NCBI GenBank assembly: GCA_036661515.1
Contig: JAVWYO010000006.1
Coordinates: forward strand, 1 to 36,731
Direction: 5' to 3'
Source of the DNA: HGM05232 sp036661515
Lineage (GTDB): Bacteria; Bacteroidota; Bacteroidia; Bacteroidales; Muribaculaceae
DNA length: 36,731 nt
The notes under the pieces: generated by a model
The model's database searches: none
What the model was told of the DNA's origin: nothing
Seen by the model: only the letters and a program-made list of their open reading frames with translations
Shown here: positions 16,602 through 25,927 of the stretch, piece by piece
How positions within the stretch are numbered: the stretch's first letter is position 1
Layout of the letters: each line of letters opens with the position of its first letter
Position numbers and translations under genes: made by a program

Positions 16602-17651
16602 ATGAAGCTATCACAATTTAAGTTCAAATTGCCTGAGGAGCTTATTGCAAGCGAGCCAGTACCAGTAAGAGATGAATCGCGCCTTATGGTTCTCAATAAA
16701 AAGACGGGTGAGATTAAACATAAGCAATTCAAAGAAATATTAGACTATTTCGATGATGGTGATTTGTTTGTGCTTAATGATACTAAAGTATTTCCCGCAA
16801 AGTTATATGGAAATAAAGAAAAGACTGGAGCTAAAATAGAAGTTTTCCTATTGCGTGAGCTTAACGAGGAGCACAAGTTGTGGGACGTTCTTGTAGAGCC
16901 AGCGCGTAAAATACGTATTGGCAACAAGCTATATTTTGGCGTTGATGAGTCAATGGTAGCCGAAGTTATTGATAACACCACATCAAGAGGTCGTACCCTT
17001 CGTTTCCTTTATGATGGACCTCATGATGAATTTAAAAAGACACTTTTCAGCTTAGGTGAAACGCCACTCCCATATTACATCAAACGCGAACCAACACCCG
17101 ATGATGTTGATCGCTATCAATGTATATTTGCAAAGAATGAAGGAGCTGTTATCGCTCCAGCAGCTGGATTGCATTTTAGTCGTGAATTGATGAAGAGAAT
17201 GGAGATAAAGGGTATCAATACGGGATATGTCACTTTGCATTCTGGGCTTGGTAATTATCGTGACATTGATGTTGAGGATTTAACGAAGCATCGTATGGAT
17301 TCAGAGCAGATGGAAGTTAATGATGCGATGGTTGAGATACTTAACGCTACCAAAGATACAGATAAGAAAATATGTGCAATAGGTGCATCTGTGCTACGTG
17401 CAGTAGAGAGCACCGTTGGAGTAGAAGGCCATATTAAGCCATATTCGGGTTGGACTAATAAATTTATTTTTCCTCCCTACGATTTTACAGTGTGTGATGC
17501 ACTTGTCACAAATTTTCACATGCCTTATTCCGTGATGCTGATGATGGTGTCGGCATTTGGCGATTATGACCATGTGATGAATGCTTATGAAGTTGCAATA
17601 AAAGAAGGCTATCGCTTTGGTGCCTATGGTGATGCAATGTTAATAATATAA
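16602..17651 (+). CDS. queA: S-adenosylmethionine:tRNA ribosyltransferase-isomerase
   Basis: QueA transfers the ribosyl part of S-adenosylmethionine to 7-aminomethyl-7-deazaguanine in tRNA, forming epoxyqueuosine. The 349 residues match the family length. The start (MKLSQFKFKLPEELIASEP), the central AAGLHFSRELM, and the late block TNFHMPYSVMLMMVSAF are all typical. The leader is a run of A and T without a Shine-Dalgarno site. It is the last gene of the ftsX run and is followed by a long hairpin. Confidence 0.97.
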   Translation: MKLSQFKFKLPEELIASEPVPVRDESRLMVLNKKTGEIKHKQFKEILDYFDDGDLFVLNDTKVFPAKLYGNKEKTGAKIEVFLLRELNEEHKLWDVLVEPARKIRIGNKLYFGVDESMVAEVIDNTTSRGRTLRFLYDGPHDEFKKTLFSLGETPLPYYIKREPTPDDVDRYQCIFAKNEGAVIAPAAGLHFSRELMKRMEIKGINTGYVTLHSGLGNYRDIDVEDLTKHRMDSEQMEVNDAMVEILNATKDTDKKICAIGASVLRAVESTVGVEGHIKPYSGWTNKFIFPPYDFTVCDALVTNFHMPYSVMLMMVSAFGDYDHVMNAYEVAIKEGYRFGAYGDAMLII

Positions 17652-17675
17652 ATAAGACATACAAGCATATTTTAT

Positions 17676-17719
17676 AATAATAGCTTCTCATAAACTAAGG
17701 TTTGTGTGGAGCTATTATT
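17676..17719 (+). terminator. Hairpin terminator after queA
   Basis: A 10-base perfect outer stem, AATAATAGCT (17676-17685) with AGCTATTATT (17710-17719), encloses an inner stem CATAAAC/GTTTGTG with one G-T pair. GTTTAATAA follows. It lies just after the queA stop and probably ends the ftsX-queA transcript. Confidence 0.65.
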
Positions 17720-17812
17720 GTTTAATAATTTCCAGCCTGTAATATTTAATTTCCTTGTATTACAGATATTAGAAATAATGTTTCTTAACGAAAAATTATC
17801 TTATATTCTATT

Positions 17813-17832
17813 TTATGCTTATATTTGCATAA
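17813..17832 (+). promoter_or_regulatory. Hybrid kinase -7 box inside an inverted repeat
   Basis: TATATTTG (17820-17827) is an exact -7 box. It is flanked by the inverted repeat TTATGC (17813-17818) and GCATAA (17827-17832). No good -33 is visible. The ATG is at 17877, giving a leader of about 45 bases. Confidence 0.5.
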
Positions 17833-17876
17833 ACGCATTTGGCTATTCTCGAAATAACCTTTAGAAAAGATTTATC

Positions 17877-20800
17877 ATGAATATGTTGAAATATTTACTG
17901 CTTTTTGCTATTATCTCAATAAATAGTATGGTTGCTTCTGCACAAAATTCTTTTGTGCAACTATTACAGTCATCTCCCGAATCATCAATATTAACAAGCA
18001 ATAGTCAGGTACTAACTTTTGCTGGTGCTTTTATTGTGTTGTTGCTTATTGCTATCGTATTAATAATTGTATTGAAAATACATGTTAATCAAGAGATATT
18101 GAAGAATGAAGTATCCGAAAAAAAGTTTGAAAAATTATATAATCAAAAGGCAACTATTCTAAGTATTCTTCCAGTAGGGATAGAGATATATTCGCCCGAA
18201 GGTGTTCTCATAGATTTTAATGACCGAGAATGTGAGATATTTGGTATTCAGCGCGAAGATGCAATAGGTAAAGTCACAATTGATGGAAATCCTAATCTTG
18301 ATGATGAATTTAAAAGAGCATTTCATGAGGCGAGAGAGATTAATGTAAATTTTCAATACGATTTTTCAAAAATATATAAGTACGGTTTTTTTGAAACAGT
18401 TAAGAAAGAAGGAATAATATGGGTAAACTGTAAAGGTAAGCCACACTTAGATGACAAAGGCAATATGCTCGATTATGTGTTTAGCGTAACAGATGTCACA
18501 GAGAGTGTTTATCGTACAAAGGAACTTGAAATCGCGCAATTTAATCTATCGCTTGCCATAAATGCAGGTGATATTGCAGTGTGGGGTTATGACGTAAAGA
18601 AAAACTATCTTTATAATATACAAGGTCGCGTATTTAAAGATGATTTTATCTCACCAAAAGAAGCTGATGAATATATACATCCAGGAGATAGGGTGATATT
18701 TAGGGCATTATTTCAGCAGTTAATTGATGGGCGAACTAAAAAAACGAGCTGTAAATTGCGTTTCAAGAATCAGTTTAGCAATGAATATGAATATATTCAG
18801 AAAGAGATAGTTGCCATTACAGATAAAGATGGGAATGTTGAAAAAATTATAGGAACTCATCGCAATATTACATCAGAAGTTCTTCATGACAGTAAAATGA
18901 AAGAAGATAGAATTGCCATTGAAAGAAGTCGAGATGAATTAAAAAAGAAAAATCAAGAATTAGAGGATATAAGACTAAATCTTGAACTATCACTTAAGGC
19001 TGGTGAAATAGGGGTGTGGTCTTATGAGGCTGACATTGAACGGTTTGTTCGGCTTTATGGTAATATACTTTCAGGCGAAAGTGATACTTTTGAAGATATT
19101 GTAGCGATGATTTACCCTACTGAAAGAGCTAATTTTAGAGCAACGTGGAATGATATTTTTGCTGGCAAAATAGATGAAACGAAAACTATAACACAATTTA
19201 TAGATAAAAATTCTGATGAACCAATATATATTGAAAATCAAATCTTAAGCATAAAAGACGATCAAGGAAATGTGAAACGCATCATAGGCACTCATCGTGA
19301 TATTACTGAATGGTACAAAGATCATAAAATACTCGAAGCTAACAATAAAAAGACAGAACTTGTGATACAGGCATCGGGGCTTGCATTATGGGAATATGAT
19401 GTAAAGAAGAACGAATTTACAAGTTTTAATGATCCAATTAATAATTATGATAGCTCGATTAAGATAAATTTTCAAGAATATATGAGCTCTCATAATTCTG
19501 AAGATTTTAGTCCCGACTTCATTGCAGCAACAAAGATATTGACCTCGGGAAAAGATATGTCATTTAGCTATACGGCAAGAGTGAAAACCGATTTTGAAAT
19601 GGATTGGCAACACTGCTTTATCACAGGTTCACCCCTTGAAAAAGATTCTAATGGAAAGGTTACAAAATTTGTAGGACTTAGGCAAAATGATACCAAGTTG
19701 ATTAAACTTTCTAAAGAGATTTCCGAAAAAAATATGCAACTTAACATGGTGCTTAAAGCAGGACTAATCACCCCTATGATAATTGACGTTGAAACAGGAA
19801 GAGTGAAGATTTCGGCAGAAGATATTCAAAAACGTACGGGAAAAGCGTCAGATGTTGAGTCTCAAGGGTTATTATTTAAAGAAGTTATTTCTTATATTCA
19901 TGCCGATGATCGCGACCGTGCTAAGGTGGTATTTGATAGGCTTGTTAATGGCGAGGTATCGCAGATACGTGACGAGATACGCTATGATCCAAATGGCGAA
20001 TTTAAAGATTCCTATGAGGTGAATTTTGTGGGGCTTAATTATGATAGACATGGGAAGCCAAAGAAAATAGTAGGATATATTCAAAACATAACAGAACGTA
20101 AGTTATTACTCTCTGACTTGCAACGAGCTAAAGAGCAAGCCGAGCAGTCTAATAAATTAAAATCGGCATTCCTTGCTAATATGAGTCATGAGATAAGGAC
20201 ACCGCTTAATGCTATTATAGGCTTTTCGGAATTGATAACCGACACTGAGTCGTTAGAAGAGAAGAAGGAATATATGAGCATTATTAAAAATAATAATGAA
20301 CTACTCCTTCGACTTATTGGCGATATTCTCGACCTTTCTAAAATAGAAGCTGGAATGATAGAGCTAAAACCCGAAACATTTGATTTAGCTCAAACCTTTG
20401 AAGATGCCTTTGTTACTCTTGGGCAAAAGTGTGTGAACGGTAAGGTTAAGTTTTTGAAAGAGAGCCCTTATAGTAAATGTATTGTGTCGCTTGATAAAAA
20501 TAGATTACTTCAAATTATCACAAATTATGTGACAAATGCCATTAAATATACGCCCAGTGGTACGATAACTATGGGATATGAATATATCAATCAAGGTATT
20601 AAAGTATATATACGCGACACTGGAATAGGTGTTCCAGAAAATAAAAAATGTAAGTTATTTCAACGTTTTGAGAAATTAGATGACTTTGCGCAAGGCACAG
20701 GTCTTGGACTTTCAATAACAAAAGCGTTGGCAGAAGTGTGTGGAGGAAATGTGGGATTTGAAAGTAAGGAAAAATCAGGGTCTATATTTTGGGCTTGGAT

Positions 20801-21251
20801 TCCATGCCTCGCCGACGTAACATTAGAACATGTTTCAGAAGCGCCATTAGTTAAAGAAATTTACCAAGAACCTGCTGAAGATAAGCACAAGGAAATTAAC
20901 GTATTAAATATTTTAATAGCGGAAGATAGTGATAGTAATTATCTCCTTGTAAGTCATATTCTAAAAGAGCATAATCTGAGTAGAGCCACTAATGGAAACT
21001 TGGCATTATTGAAAGCAAAAGATGCTAAATTTGACCTAATATTAATGGACATGAAAATGCCTGTAATGAGTGGATTGATTGCAACTTCTAAGATACGTGA
21101 ATTTGACAAAGAAACACCTATTATAGCATTAACGGCAAATGCTTTTGATTCTGATAAAGTAAAGGCAAAAGATGTTGGTTGTAATGATTTCTTGACAAAA
21201 CCGCTAAATAAGAAAGACTTACTTAAGATTGTTAATAGTATAGTAAAGTAG
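17877..21251 (+). CDS. PAS-rich hybrid sensor histidine kinase/response regulator
   Basis: This 1124-residue signalling protein has a signal-like first segment (1-22), a short periplasmic loop and one transmembrane helix (about 48-68). Most sensing should therefore be cytoplasmic. About five PAS-like units follow, near 88-215, 220-335, 367-480, 490-605 and 615-740. Three of them end in similar NIT/DIT strands (GTHRNIT, GTHRDIT, GYIQNIT). Units 2 and 3 look like a recent duplication. The HisKA site is His771 in NMSHEIRTPLNAI. The ATPase has N-box NYVTNAIK, G1 DTGIGVP and G2 GTGLGLS. A receiver domain (about 1008-1124) has Glu1016/Asp1017, phosphoacceptor Asp1058 and Lys1108. No output regulator lies nearby, so the phosphoryl target is unknown. 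Confidence 0.92.
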   Translation: MNMLKYLLLFAIISINSMVASAQNSFVQLLQSSPESSILTSNSQVLTFAGAFIVLLLIAIVLIIVLKIHVNQEILKNEVSEKKFEKLYNQKATILSILPVGIEIYSPEGVLIDFNDRECEIFGIQREDAIGKVTIDGNPNLDDEFKRAFHEAREINVNFQYDFSKIYKYGFFETVKKEGIIWVNCKGKPHLDDKGNMLDYVFSVTDVTESVYRTKELEIAQFNLSLAINAGDIAVWGYDVKKNYLYNIQGRVFKDDFISPKEADEYIHPGDRVIFRALFQQLIDGRTKKTSCKLRFKNQFSNEYEYIQKEIVAITDKDGNVEKIIGTHRNITSEVLHDSKMKEDRIAIERSRDELKKKNQELEDIRLNLELSLKAGEIGVWSYEADIERFVRLYGNILSGESDTFEDIVAMIYPTERANFRATWNDIFAGKIDETKTITQFIDKNSDEPIYIENQILSIKDDQGNVKRIIGTHRDITEWYKDHKILEANNKKTELVIQASGLALWEYDVKKNEFTSFNDPINNYDSSIKINFQEYMSSHNSEDFSPDFIAATKILTSGKDMSFSYTARVKTDFEMDWQHCFITGSPLEKDSNGKVTKFVGLRQNDTKLIKLSKEISEKNMQLNMVLKAGLITPMIIDVETGRVKISAEDIQKRTGKASDVESQGLLFKEVISYIHADDRDRAKVVFDRLVNGEVSQIRDEIRYDPNGEFKDSYEVNFVGLNYDRHGKPKKIVGYIQNITERKLLLSDLQRAKEQAEQSNKLKSAFLANMSHEIRTPLNAIIGFSELITDTESLEEKKEYMSIIKNNNELLLRLIGDILDLSKIEAGMIELKPETFDLAQTFEDAFVTLGQKCVNGKVKFLKESPYSKCIVSLDKNRLLQIITNYVTNAIKYTPSGTITMGYEYINQGIKVYIRDTGIGVPENKKCKLFQRFEKLDDFAQGTGLGLSITKALAEVCGGNVGFESKEKSGSIFWAWIPCLADVTLEHVSEAPLVKEIYQEPAEDKHKEINVLNILIAEDSDSNYLLVSHILKEHNLSRATNGNLALLKAKDAKFDLILMDMKMPVMSGLIATSKIREFDKETPIIALTANAFDSDKVKAKDVGCNDFLTKPLNKKDLLKIVNSIVK

Positions 21252-21266
21252 TTGCAATATAGAATA

Positions 21267-22571
21267 TTACTGTGCGTTTGACCTAATGCTAAAACTATAT
21301 AATGCCCATTGAGAAATACTTCTCATAGCAAGATATAGAATGAAAGCGAGCCATAAACGGTCGTTAATGGATTCTTGGGGAAATACAAAGAATGCTATAA
21401 AAAACATAGCTGTTGCTGCTAATATTGAAAAGACCATTTGTTTTGTGGCTGTTAAACCAATAAATACGCCGTCCCATATGAAAGCTGATACCCCAGCTAT
21501 GGGTATTAAGACTATCCAGCATGTGTAATTTGAGGCTACATCGATAATGCTATTATCGTCGGTGAGAAATCCAAATATTTCTCGGTTGCCATATCCATAT
21601 GCGATAACAAATATCACAGTAATAATAGTTGCCCAATAGAATAAATTTCTGATAGTTAGCTTTATAGCAATATGATTCTTTGCTCCTGCAAATCTACCAA
21701 CAAGGGCTTCACCAGCAAATGCAAAACCGTCCATAAAATATGAAAACATTACAAATAGTTGCATAATCAAGGCATTGACAGCAAGTATTAAATCACCACT
21801 TCGTGCTCCTACAGCCATGAAAAATAGTGTGACACTCATTAAGCAAAGACTACGAATGAATATATCACGATTGACACTAAAAAACTTATTTATATCATTT
21901 CCACGCAGGCACTTACTCCAATTAATGTCCCTTATTATATACTTATATTTTTTATGGAGTAAAACGAGAGCGAATATTATTCCTAAATATTCAGCAACCA
22001 CTGTGCCTATCGCAATCCCAATAAATCCCAATTCAAGTATAAACACAGCCCAAAGGCTTATGATAATATTAAGAATATTCACGCCGATAGATATATACAT
22101 AGGATACTTTGAGTTTTGCATCCCCAGTAGCCAACCCTTTATAGCCATTGTCATAAGTATCGCTGGTGCGCCCCACACGCAAATATAAAAATATTTTTGG
22201 GCAAGTATTATAACCTCATTTGATGGAGATATTGCCAGAAGAGCAATCCATTGAAGTGGATATTGCAATGCTATAATTAATAATCCTATAAGCAAGCCTA
22301 TCAAGGACGAGCGTAGCAGAATGTATTTCATGCCATCTTTATCTCCTTTTCCAAAGGATTGAGCCGTTAGCCCTGTTGTGCCCATGCGCAGAAATGCCAT
22401 GTTCCAATACACCAGATTAAACATCATTGCACCCACAGCGATAGCTCCAATAAATGAGGCGTTACCCATGTGTCCAGCTATTGTAATATCAATTAACCCA
22501 AGTAGGGGGATTGTGATATTAGTTATAATAGCTGGTATTGCCAACCGAAATATTTCTTTGTTAATGCGCAT
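21267..22571 (-). CDS. MATE family efflux transporter (DinF-like)
   Basis: This 434-residue membrane protein has about twelve helices. The start, MRINKEIFRLAIPAIITNIT, and the segment DITIAGHMGNASFIGAIAVG are typical of MATE transporters of the DinF branch. These export drugs or metabolites in exchange for Na+ or H+. The substrate is unknown. It is convergent with the hybrid kinase, with only 15 bases between the two stops and no strong terminator. An exact -7 box ends only 5 bases before the ATG, so the mRNA may be leaderless. Confidence 0.92.
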   Translation of the reverse strand: MRINKEIFRLAIPAIITNITIPLLGLIDITIAGHMGNASFIGAIAVGAMMFNLVYWNMAFLRMGTTGLTAQSFGKGDKDGMKYILLRSSLIGLLIGLLIIALQYPLQWIALLAISPSNEVIILAQKYFYICVWGAPAILMTMAIKGWLLGMQNSKYPMYISIGVNILNIIISLWAVFILELGFIGIAIGTVVAEYLGIIFALVLLHKKYKYIIRDINWSKCLRGNDINKFFSVNRDIFIRSLCLMSVTLFFMAVGARSGDLILAVNALIMQLFVMFSYFMDGFAFAGEALVGRFAGAKNHIAIKLTIRNLFYWATIITVIFVIAYGYGNREIFGFLTDDNSIIDVASNYTCWIVLIPIAGVSAFIWDGVFIGLTATKQMVFSILAATAMFFIAFFVFPQESINDRLWLAFILYLAMRSISQWALYSFSIRSNAQ

Positions 22572-22576
22572 TGTTG

Positions 22577-22584
22577 CAAAAGTA
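22577..22584 (-). promoter_or_regulatory. -7 box of the MATE gene, adjacent to the ATG
   Basis: On the minus strand this reads TACTTTTG, an exact TAnnTTTG box. Only 5 bases separate it from the ATG at 22571-22569. The predicted start of transcription falls at or next to the A of the ATG. No correctly spaced -33 TTTG is seen. Confidence 0.5.
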
Positions 22585-22668
22585 ATGAATTTAAGGCTTC
22601 AACTATTCATTTCTTCCTATATTTTCTTCCATTTTGGCTTGATTGTAGTATGACAATTTTTTTTATTG

Positions 22669-22676
22669 TATCTTCG
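22669..22676 (+). promoter_or_regulatory. Candidate -7 box of dusB
   Basis: TATCTTCG has one mismatch from TAnnTTTG and lies 20 bases before the preferred dusB ATG at 22696. A TTG at 22643-22645 is 23 bases upstream. If correct, it rules out the alternative TTG start at 22666, which would lie upstream of the transcript. Confidence 0.4.
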
Positions 22677-22695
22677 TATTGTTTTAATTATTAAT

Positions 22696-23685
22696 ATGAA
22701 AATTGGTAATATCGATTTAGGTCAACACCCTGTCATGTTGGCACCGATGGAAGATGTAACAGATCCCTCTTTTCGCCTTATATGCAAAGAGCAAGGGGCT
22801 GATATGGTTTACACGGAATTTGTGTCAAGTGATGCCTTAATAAGGAATATTAATAGCACTACTCGTAAACTCCATATAAACCCAGCCGAACGCCCTGCTG
22901 CAATACAAATTTATGGCAAAGAGATAGAGCCTATGGTAGAAGCAGCACGCATTGCTGAGACTGCCAATCCCGATGTGTTGGATATTAACTTTGGCTGTCC
23001 AGTAAAGAAAGTGGCATCAAAAGGAGCTGGTGCAGGCATGCTTCGCGATATACCAAAGATGCTCAAAATAACACGTGCGGTGGTTGATGCTGTGAAAATT
23101 CCAGTTACAGTGAAAACCCGGCTTGGGTGGGATTGTGAAAATAAAATAATAGTATCACTCGCTGAGCAACTACAAGATTGTGGAATATCGGCATTGACCA
23201 TTCATGGGCGTACACGCTCACAAATGTATCTTGGTGAAGCTGATTGGACATTAATAGGCGATGTAAAGAGCAATCAGCGTATGAATATCCCAATAATAGG
23301 TAATGGCGACGTAACTACTCCCGAAAAGTTAGTTGAATACTTTAATCGTTATGGGGTTGATGGCATAATGGTGGGTAGGGCTGCGATAGGTTGTCCTTGG
23401 ATATTTCGCGAAATGAAATATATGCAAGCTAATGGGGTTGCTATTGACTCAATTACGGCGCAAGAAAAGATGGCATTACTACGCCGACAAATCACAGAAA
23501 GTATCGATAATATCGATGAATATCGTGGAATTTTACATATACGCCGTCATCTTGCTGCAACTCCACTTTTTAAAGGTATTCCTAATTTCAGAGACACTCG
23601 CATAGCAATGTTACAAGCCAAAACTTATGCGGAATTAGATATGATTTTAAATAATATAGAACAAAATATTTTACCAAAAATATAA
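22696..23685 (+). CDS. dusB: tRNA-dihydrouridine synthase (DusB-like)
   Basis: This flavin enzyme reduces uridine to dihydrouridine in the D-loop of tRNAs. The FMN barrel starts with HPVMLAPMEDVTDPSFR. The catalytic cysteine is Cys101 in INFGCPVKKV. Later motifs are KTRLGWD, LTIHGRTRSQMYLG and MVGRAAIGCPWIF, all typical of the DusB/NifR3 group. The open frame extends to a TTG at 22666. I chose the ATG at 22696 because the ten extra residues are non-conserved and overlap the candidate promoter. A GIN-domain gene follows after 22 bases. Confidence 0.94.
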   Translation: MKIGNIDLGQHPVMLAPMEDVTDPSFRLICKEQGADMVYTEFVSSDALIRNINSTTRKLHINPAERPAAIQIYGKEIEPMVEAARIAETANPDVLDINFGCPVKKVASKGAGAGMLRDIPKMLKITRAVVDAVKIPVTVKTRLGWDCENKIIVSLAEQLQDCGISALTIHGRTRSQMYLGEADWTLIGDVKSNQRMNIPIIGNGDVTTPEKLVEYFNRYGVDGIMVGRAAIGCPWIFREMKYMQANGVAIDSITAQEKMALLRRQITESIDNIDEYRGILHIRRHLAATPLFKGIPNFRDTRIAMLQAKTYAELDMILNNIEQNILPKI

Positions 23686-23707
23686 ACCACAATTAATAAG
23701 ATATATT

Positions 23708-24427
23708 ATGATAAAAAAAGCGTTATTTTCTTTATTGATTGCAATATGTTCATTAGGAGCATTTGCTCAAGCAAACAGTAAATATGAAGTTAAGGTGGGT
23801 AATTTTAAGGATTTAAAAATATCCGACCACATTAATGTTGTGTATAACTGCAATCCTGATTCATCGGGCATGGCACGATTTGAAACGACACCAGCTCTTG
23901 CAGATCAAATCACGTTTTCTAACAATGATAAAGGGAAACTAACCATTCAGTTAGCTACTGAGTTGACTCCACAAATGCAATTACCAACGATATATGTGTA
24001 TTCTGATTTTTTGCAATCCGTTGATAACACATCTGATAGCACAGTTAGAGTTCTAAGTATTGCACCAGCACCCAACATTAAATTAACATTATCGGATAAT
24101 GGTAAGATTATTGCGCGTAATTTAAATGCAACTACCGTAGAAGCAAGAATAATTACGGGTAAAGGTATCATTATTGTAGATGGGAAATGCACAACAGCGA
24201 CACTCAAAAACATGGGTACAGGCGAGATACAAGCCGATAAACTGGTATCTACAAATGCAAATTGCCAAATTATAGGCACTGGAAGTATTGGTTGTAATGC
24301 AAGTAATAAAATAACAATTAAGGGTACTGGTACGGGAAAAGTATATTACGTTGGTGATCCTAAAGAAATAAAGACATTTCAACTTGGCTCAATAAAGGCT
24401 ATTCCTCTTGATAATAATGCAAAATAA
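23708..24427 (+). CDS. Exported GIN-domain (DUF2807) protein
   Basis: This 239-residue protein has a signal peptide (1-20, ending AFAQ). The rest is repetitive beta structure with the pattern of the DUF2807 'head GIN' fold: FKDLKISDHINVVYN, then recurring Asn/Gly-rich turns such as NGKIIARNLNATTVEARII and GTGSIGCNASNKITIKGTGTG. Members of this family are exported; their role is unknown, though they are often annotated as adhesin-like. It lies between dusB and a polysaccharide flippase, with only 8 bases to the latter. Confidence 0.82.
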   Translation: MIKKALFSLLIAICSLGAFAQANSKYEVKVGNFKDLKISDHINVVYNCNPDSSGMARFETTPALADQITFSNNDKGKLTIQLATELTPQMQLPTIYVYSDFLQSVDNTSDSTVRVLSIAPAPNIKLTLSDNGKIIARNLNATTVEARIITGKGIIIVDGKCTTATLKNMGTGEIQADKLVSTNANCQIIGTGSIGCNASNKITIKGTGTGKVYYVGDPKEIKTFQLGSIKAIPLDNNAK

Positions 24428-24435
24428 ACGGTTAT

Positions 24436-25887
24436 ATGCCCGATACCGATAATCTTAAACTTCGCACAGCACGTACTATTAAATGGAACACTATTGACAA
24501 AGTTTCATCTCAAGTGCTTTATGCAATCACAGGCGTTGTGCTTGCAAATGTGCTTTCAAAGGAAGATTTCGGACTCGTCGGAGCAATACTTGTGTTTCAG
24601 GCTTTTGCTAATCTATTTGTAGATAGCGGATTTTCTAACGCCTTGATTCAACGCAAAGACCCTACCAATACTGATTATAGCACTGTTTTCTATTTCAATT
24701 TAGCGTCAAGTATATTCATATATGCTATTCTTTGGTTTTGTGCGCCTATAATTGCTGATATTTTTCATGATGATAGGCTTATTGACTTATCTCGTGTCAT
24801 GTTCTTGACTTTTATATTAAGTGCAACTGCTATTGTGCAGACTAATAGGCTAATGAAGCAGATGAATGTGCGCATGATTGCGATGAGCAATGTAGTAGGG
24901 CTTGTGATTTCTGGAATAGTTGGTATCATTATGGCTCTTAATGGGTGGGGCGCATGGGCGATTGTGTGGCAATCGATAATACTTGCATCTGTAAAATCAG
25001 TAATACTGTGGATTACTACATCTTGGATTCCTACACTATCATTTAGTTTTACATCACTAAAGTCAATATTTGCCGTTGGAGCTGGAGTAATGACAAGTTC
25101 TTTCCTTAACACGGTATTCTTAAATCTTTATTCATTCATAATTGGGGCTTATTACAGTCTTGCTCAACTTGGTATCTATACGCAGGCCGATAAATGGAGT
25201 AAAATGGGTGTTGCCTCACTATCTCAAATAATAACAGCATCTTTTCTGCCCGTAATGAGCAATTTTCAAGACGATAAAGATAGGTTCCATAGAGCTATTG
25301 CAAAGACAAATAAATTCACTGCTTATATCCTTTTGCCATCTATGGGATTCCTTTTTATTGCAGCTTCACCTATATTCCATATTTTATTTGGTACAAAATG
25401 GGACGCAGCAATAATATTATTTCAGATACTTGTGCTTAGAGGCGTTTTCACTGTCCTCACATCACTTTATAATAACTATATACTTGCTATTGGAAAAGCA
25501 AAAATGCTCGTTTATTCTGAGATGGTAAAAGATGTACTTACAATTATAGCAATTCTTTGTACCATATCATTTAATGTTGAAATACTCGTGTGGGGTCAAC
25601 TCGTTGCTGGAGTGGTATACTATATATTTTCTATATTTATCACTTCACGCATCACAGGTTACAGTAAATGGAGCCTTATAAAAGATGTACTTCCATATAC
25701 TGGTATTACGTTGCTAATAATGCTTCCTCTCAGTGCAATATATTTATTTCTTGATAATGCAGTATTAATACTTGCTCTGTTAGTAATAATCGGGGGCTTA
25801 CTTTATTATGGAATCAATCGTGCTTTTAAATCAAGAATACAATCCGATGTACTTGAATATGCGTTAGGACGATTTAAAAAGAAATAG
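24436..25887 (+). CDS. Polysaccharide/lipid-linked oligosaccharide flippase (MOP family)
   Basis: This 483-residue membrane protein has about 12-14 helices. The start, TARTIKWNTIDKVSSQVLYAITGVVLANVLSKEDFGLVG in outline, is typical of the PST/Wzx branch of the MOP flippases that move lipid-linked glycans across the inner membrane. The block FVDSGFSNALIQRK with SAYF-like contacts (YSTVFYFNLASS) matches Polysacc_synt families. No glycosyltransferases are nearby, so the transported glycan is unknown. The last codons form part of a terminator stem. No gene symbol is given, because Wzx assignment needs context. Confidence 0.87.
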   Translation: MPDTDNLKLRTARTIKWNTIDKVSSQVLYAITGVVLANVLSKEDFGLVGAILVFQAFANLFVDSGFSNALIQRKDPTNTDYSTVFYFNLASSIFIYAILWFCAPIIADIFHDDRLIDLSRVMFLTFILSATAIVQTNRLMKQMNVRMIAMSNVVGLVISGIVGIIMALNGWGAWAIVWQSIILASVKSVILWITTSWIPTLSFSFTSLKSIFAVGAGVMTSSFLNTVFLNLYSFIIGAYYSLAQLGIYTQADKWSKMGVASLSQIITASFLPVMSNFQDDKDRFHRAIAKTNKFTAYILLPSMGFLFIAASPIFHILFGTKWDAAIILFQILVLRGVFTVLTSLYNNYILAIGKAKMLVYSEMVKDVLTIIAILCTISFNVEILVWGQLVAGVVYYIFSIFITSRITGYSKWSLIKDVLPYTGITLLIMLPLSAIYLFLDNAVLILALLVIIGGLLYYGINRAFKSRIQSDVLEYALGRFKKK

Positions 25888-25918
25888 GACTGAATAATCT
25901 TCAGCCCTATTTCTTTTT
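25876..25918. terminator. Bidirectional intrinsic terminator overlapping the flippase stop
   Basis: Thirteen paired bases (25876-25888 with 25906-25918), one A/C mismatch, then five more pairs (CTGAA/TTCAG) close a 5-base loop. A-runs on the left and T-runs on the right let it work in both directions. The flippase TAG (25885-25887) is inside the left arm. The convergent minus-strand gene ends at 25928. Confidence 0.88.
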
Positions 25919-25927
25919 ATCGGTATT

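Noticed and set aside
21775..22188. 137-codon plus-strand open frame within the MATE gene
   Set aside because: It is antisense to a complete MATE transporter; a mirror of the hydrophobic coding frame.
22666..22695. Upstream TTG start for dusB
   Set aside because: The extra ten residues do not fit Dus proteins and overlap the candidate -7 box, so they would lie upstream of the transcript.
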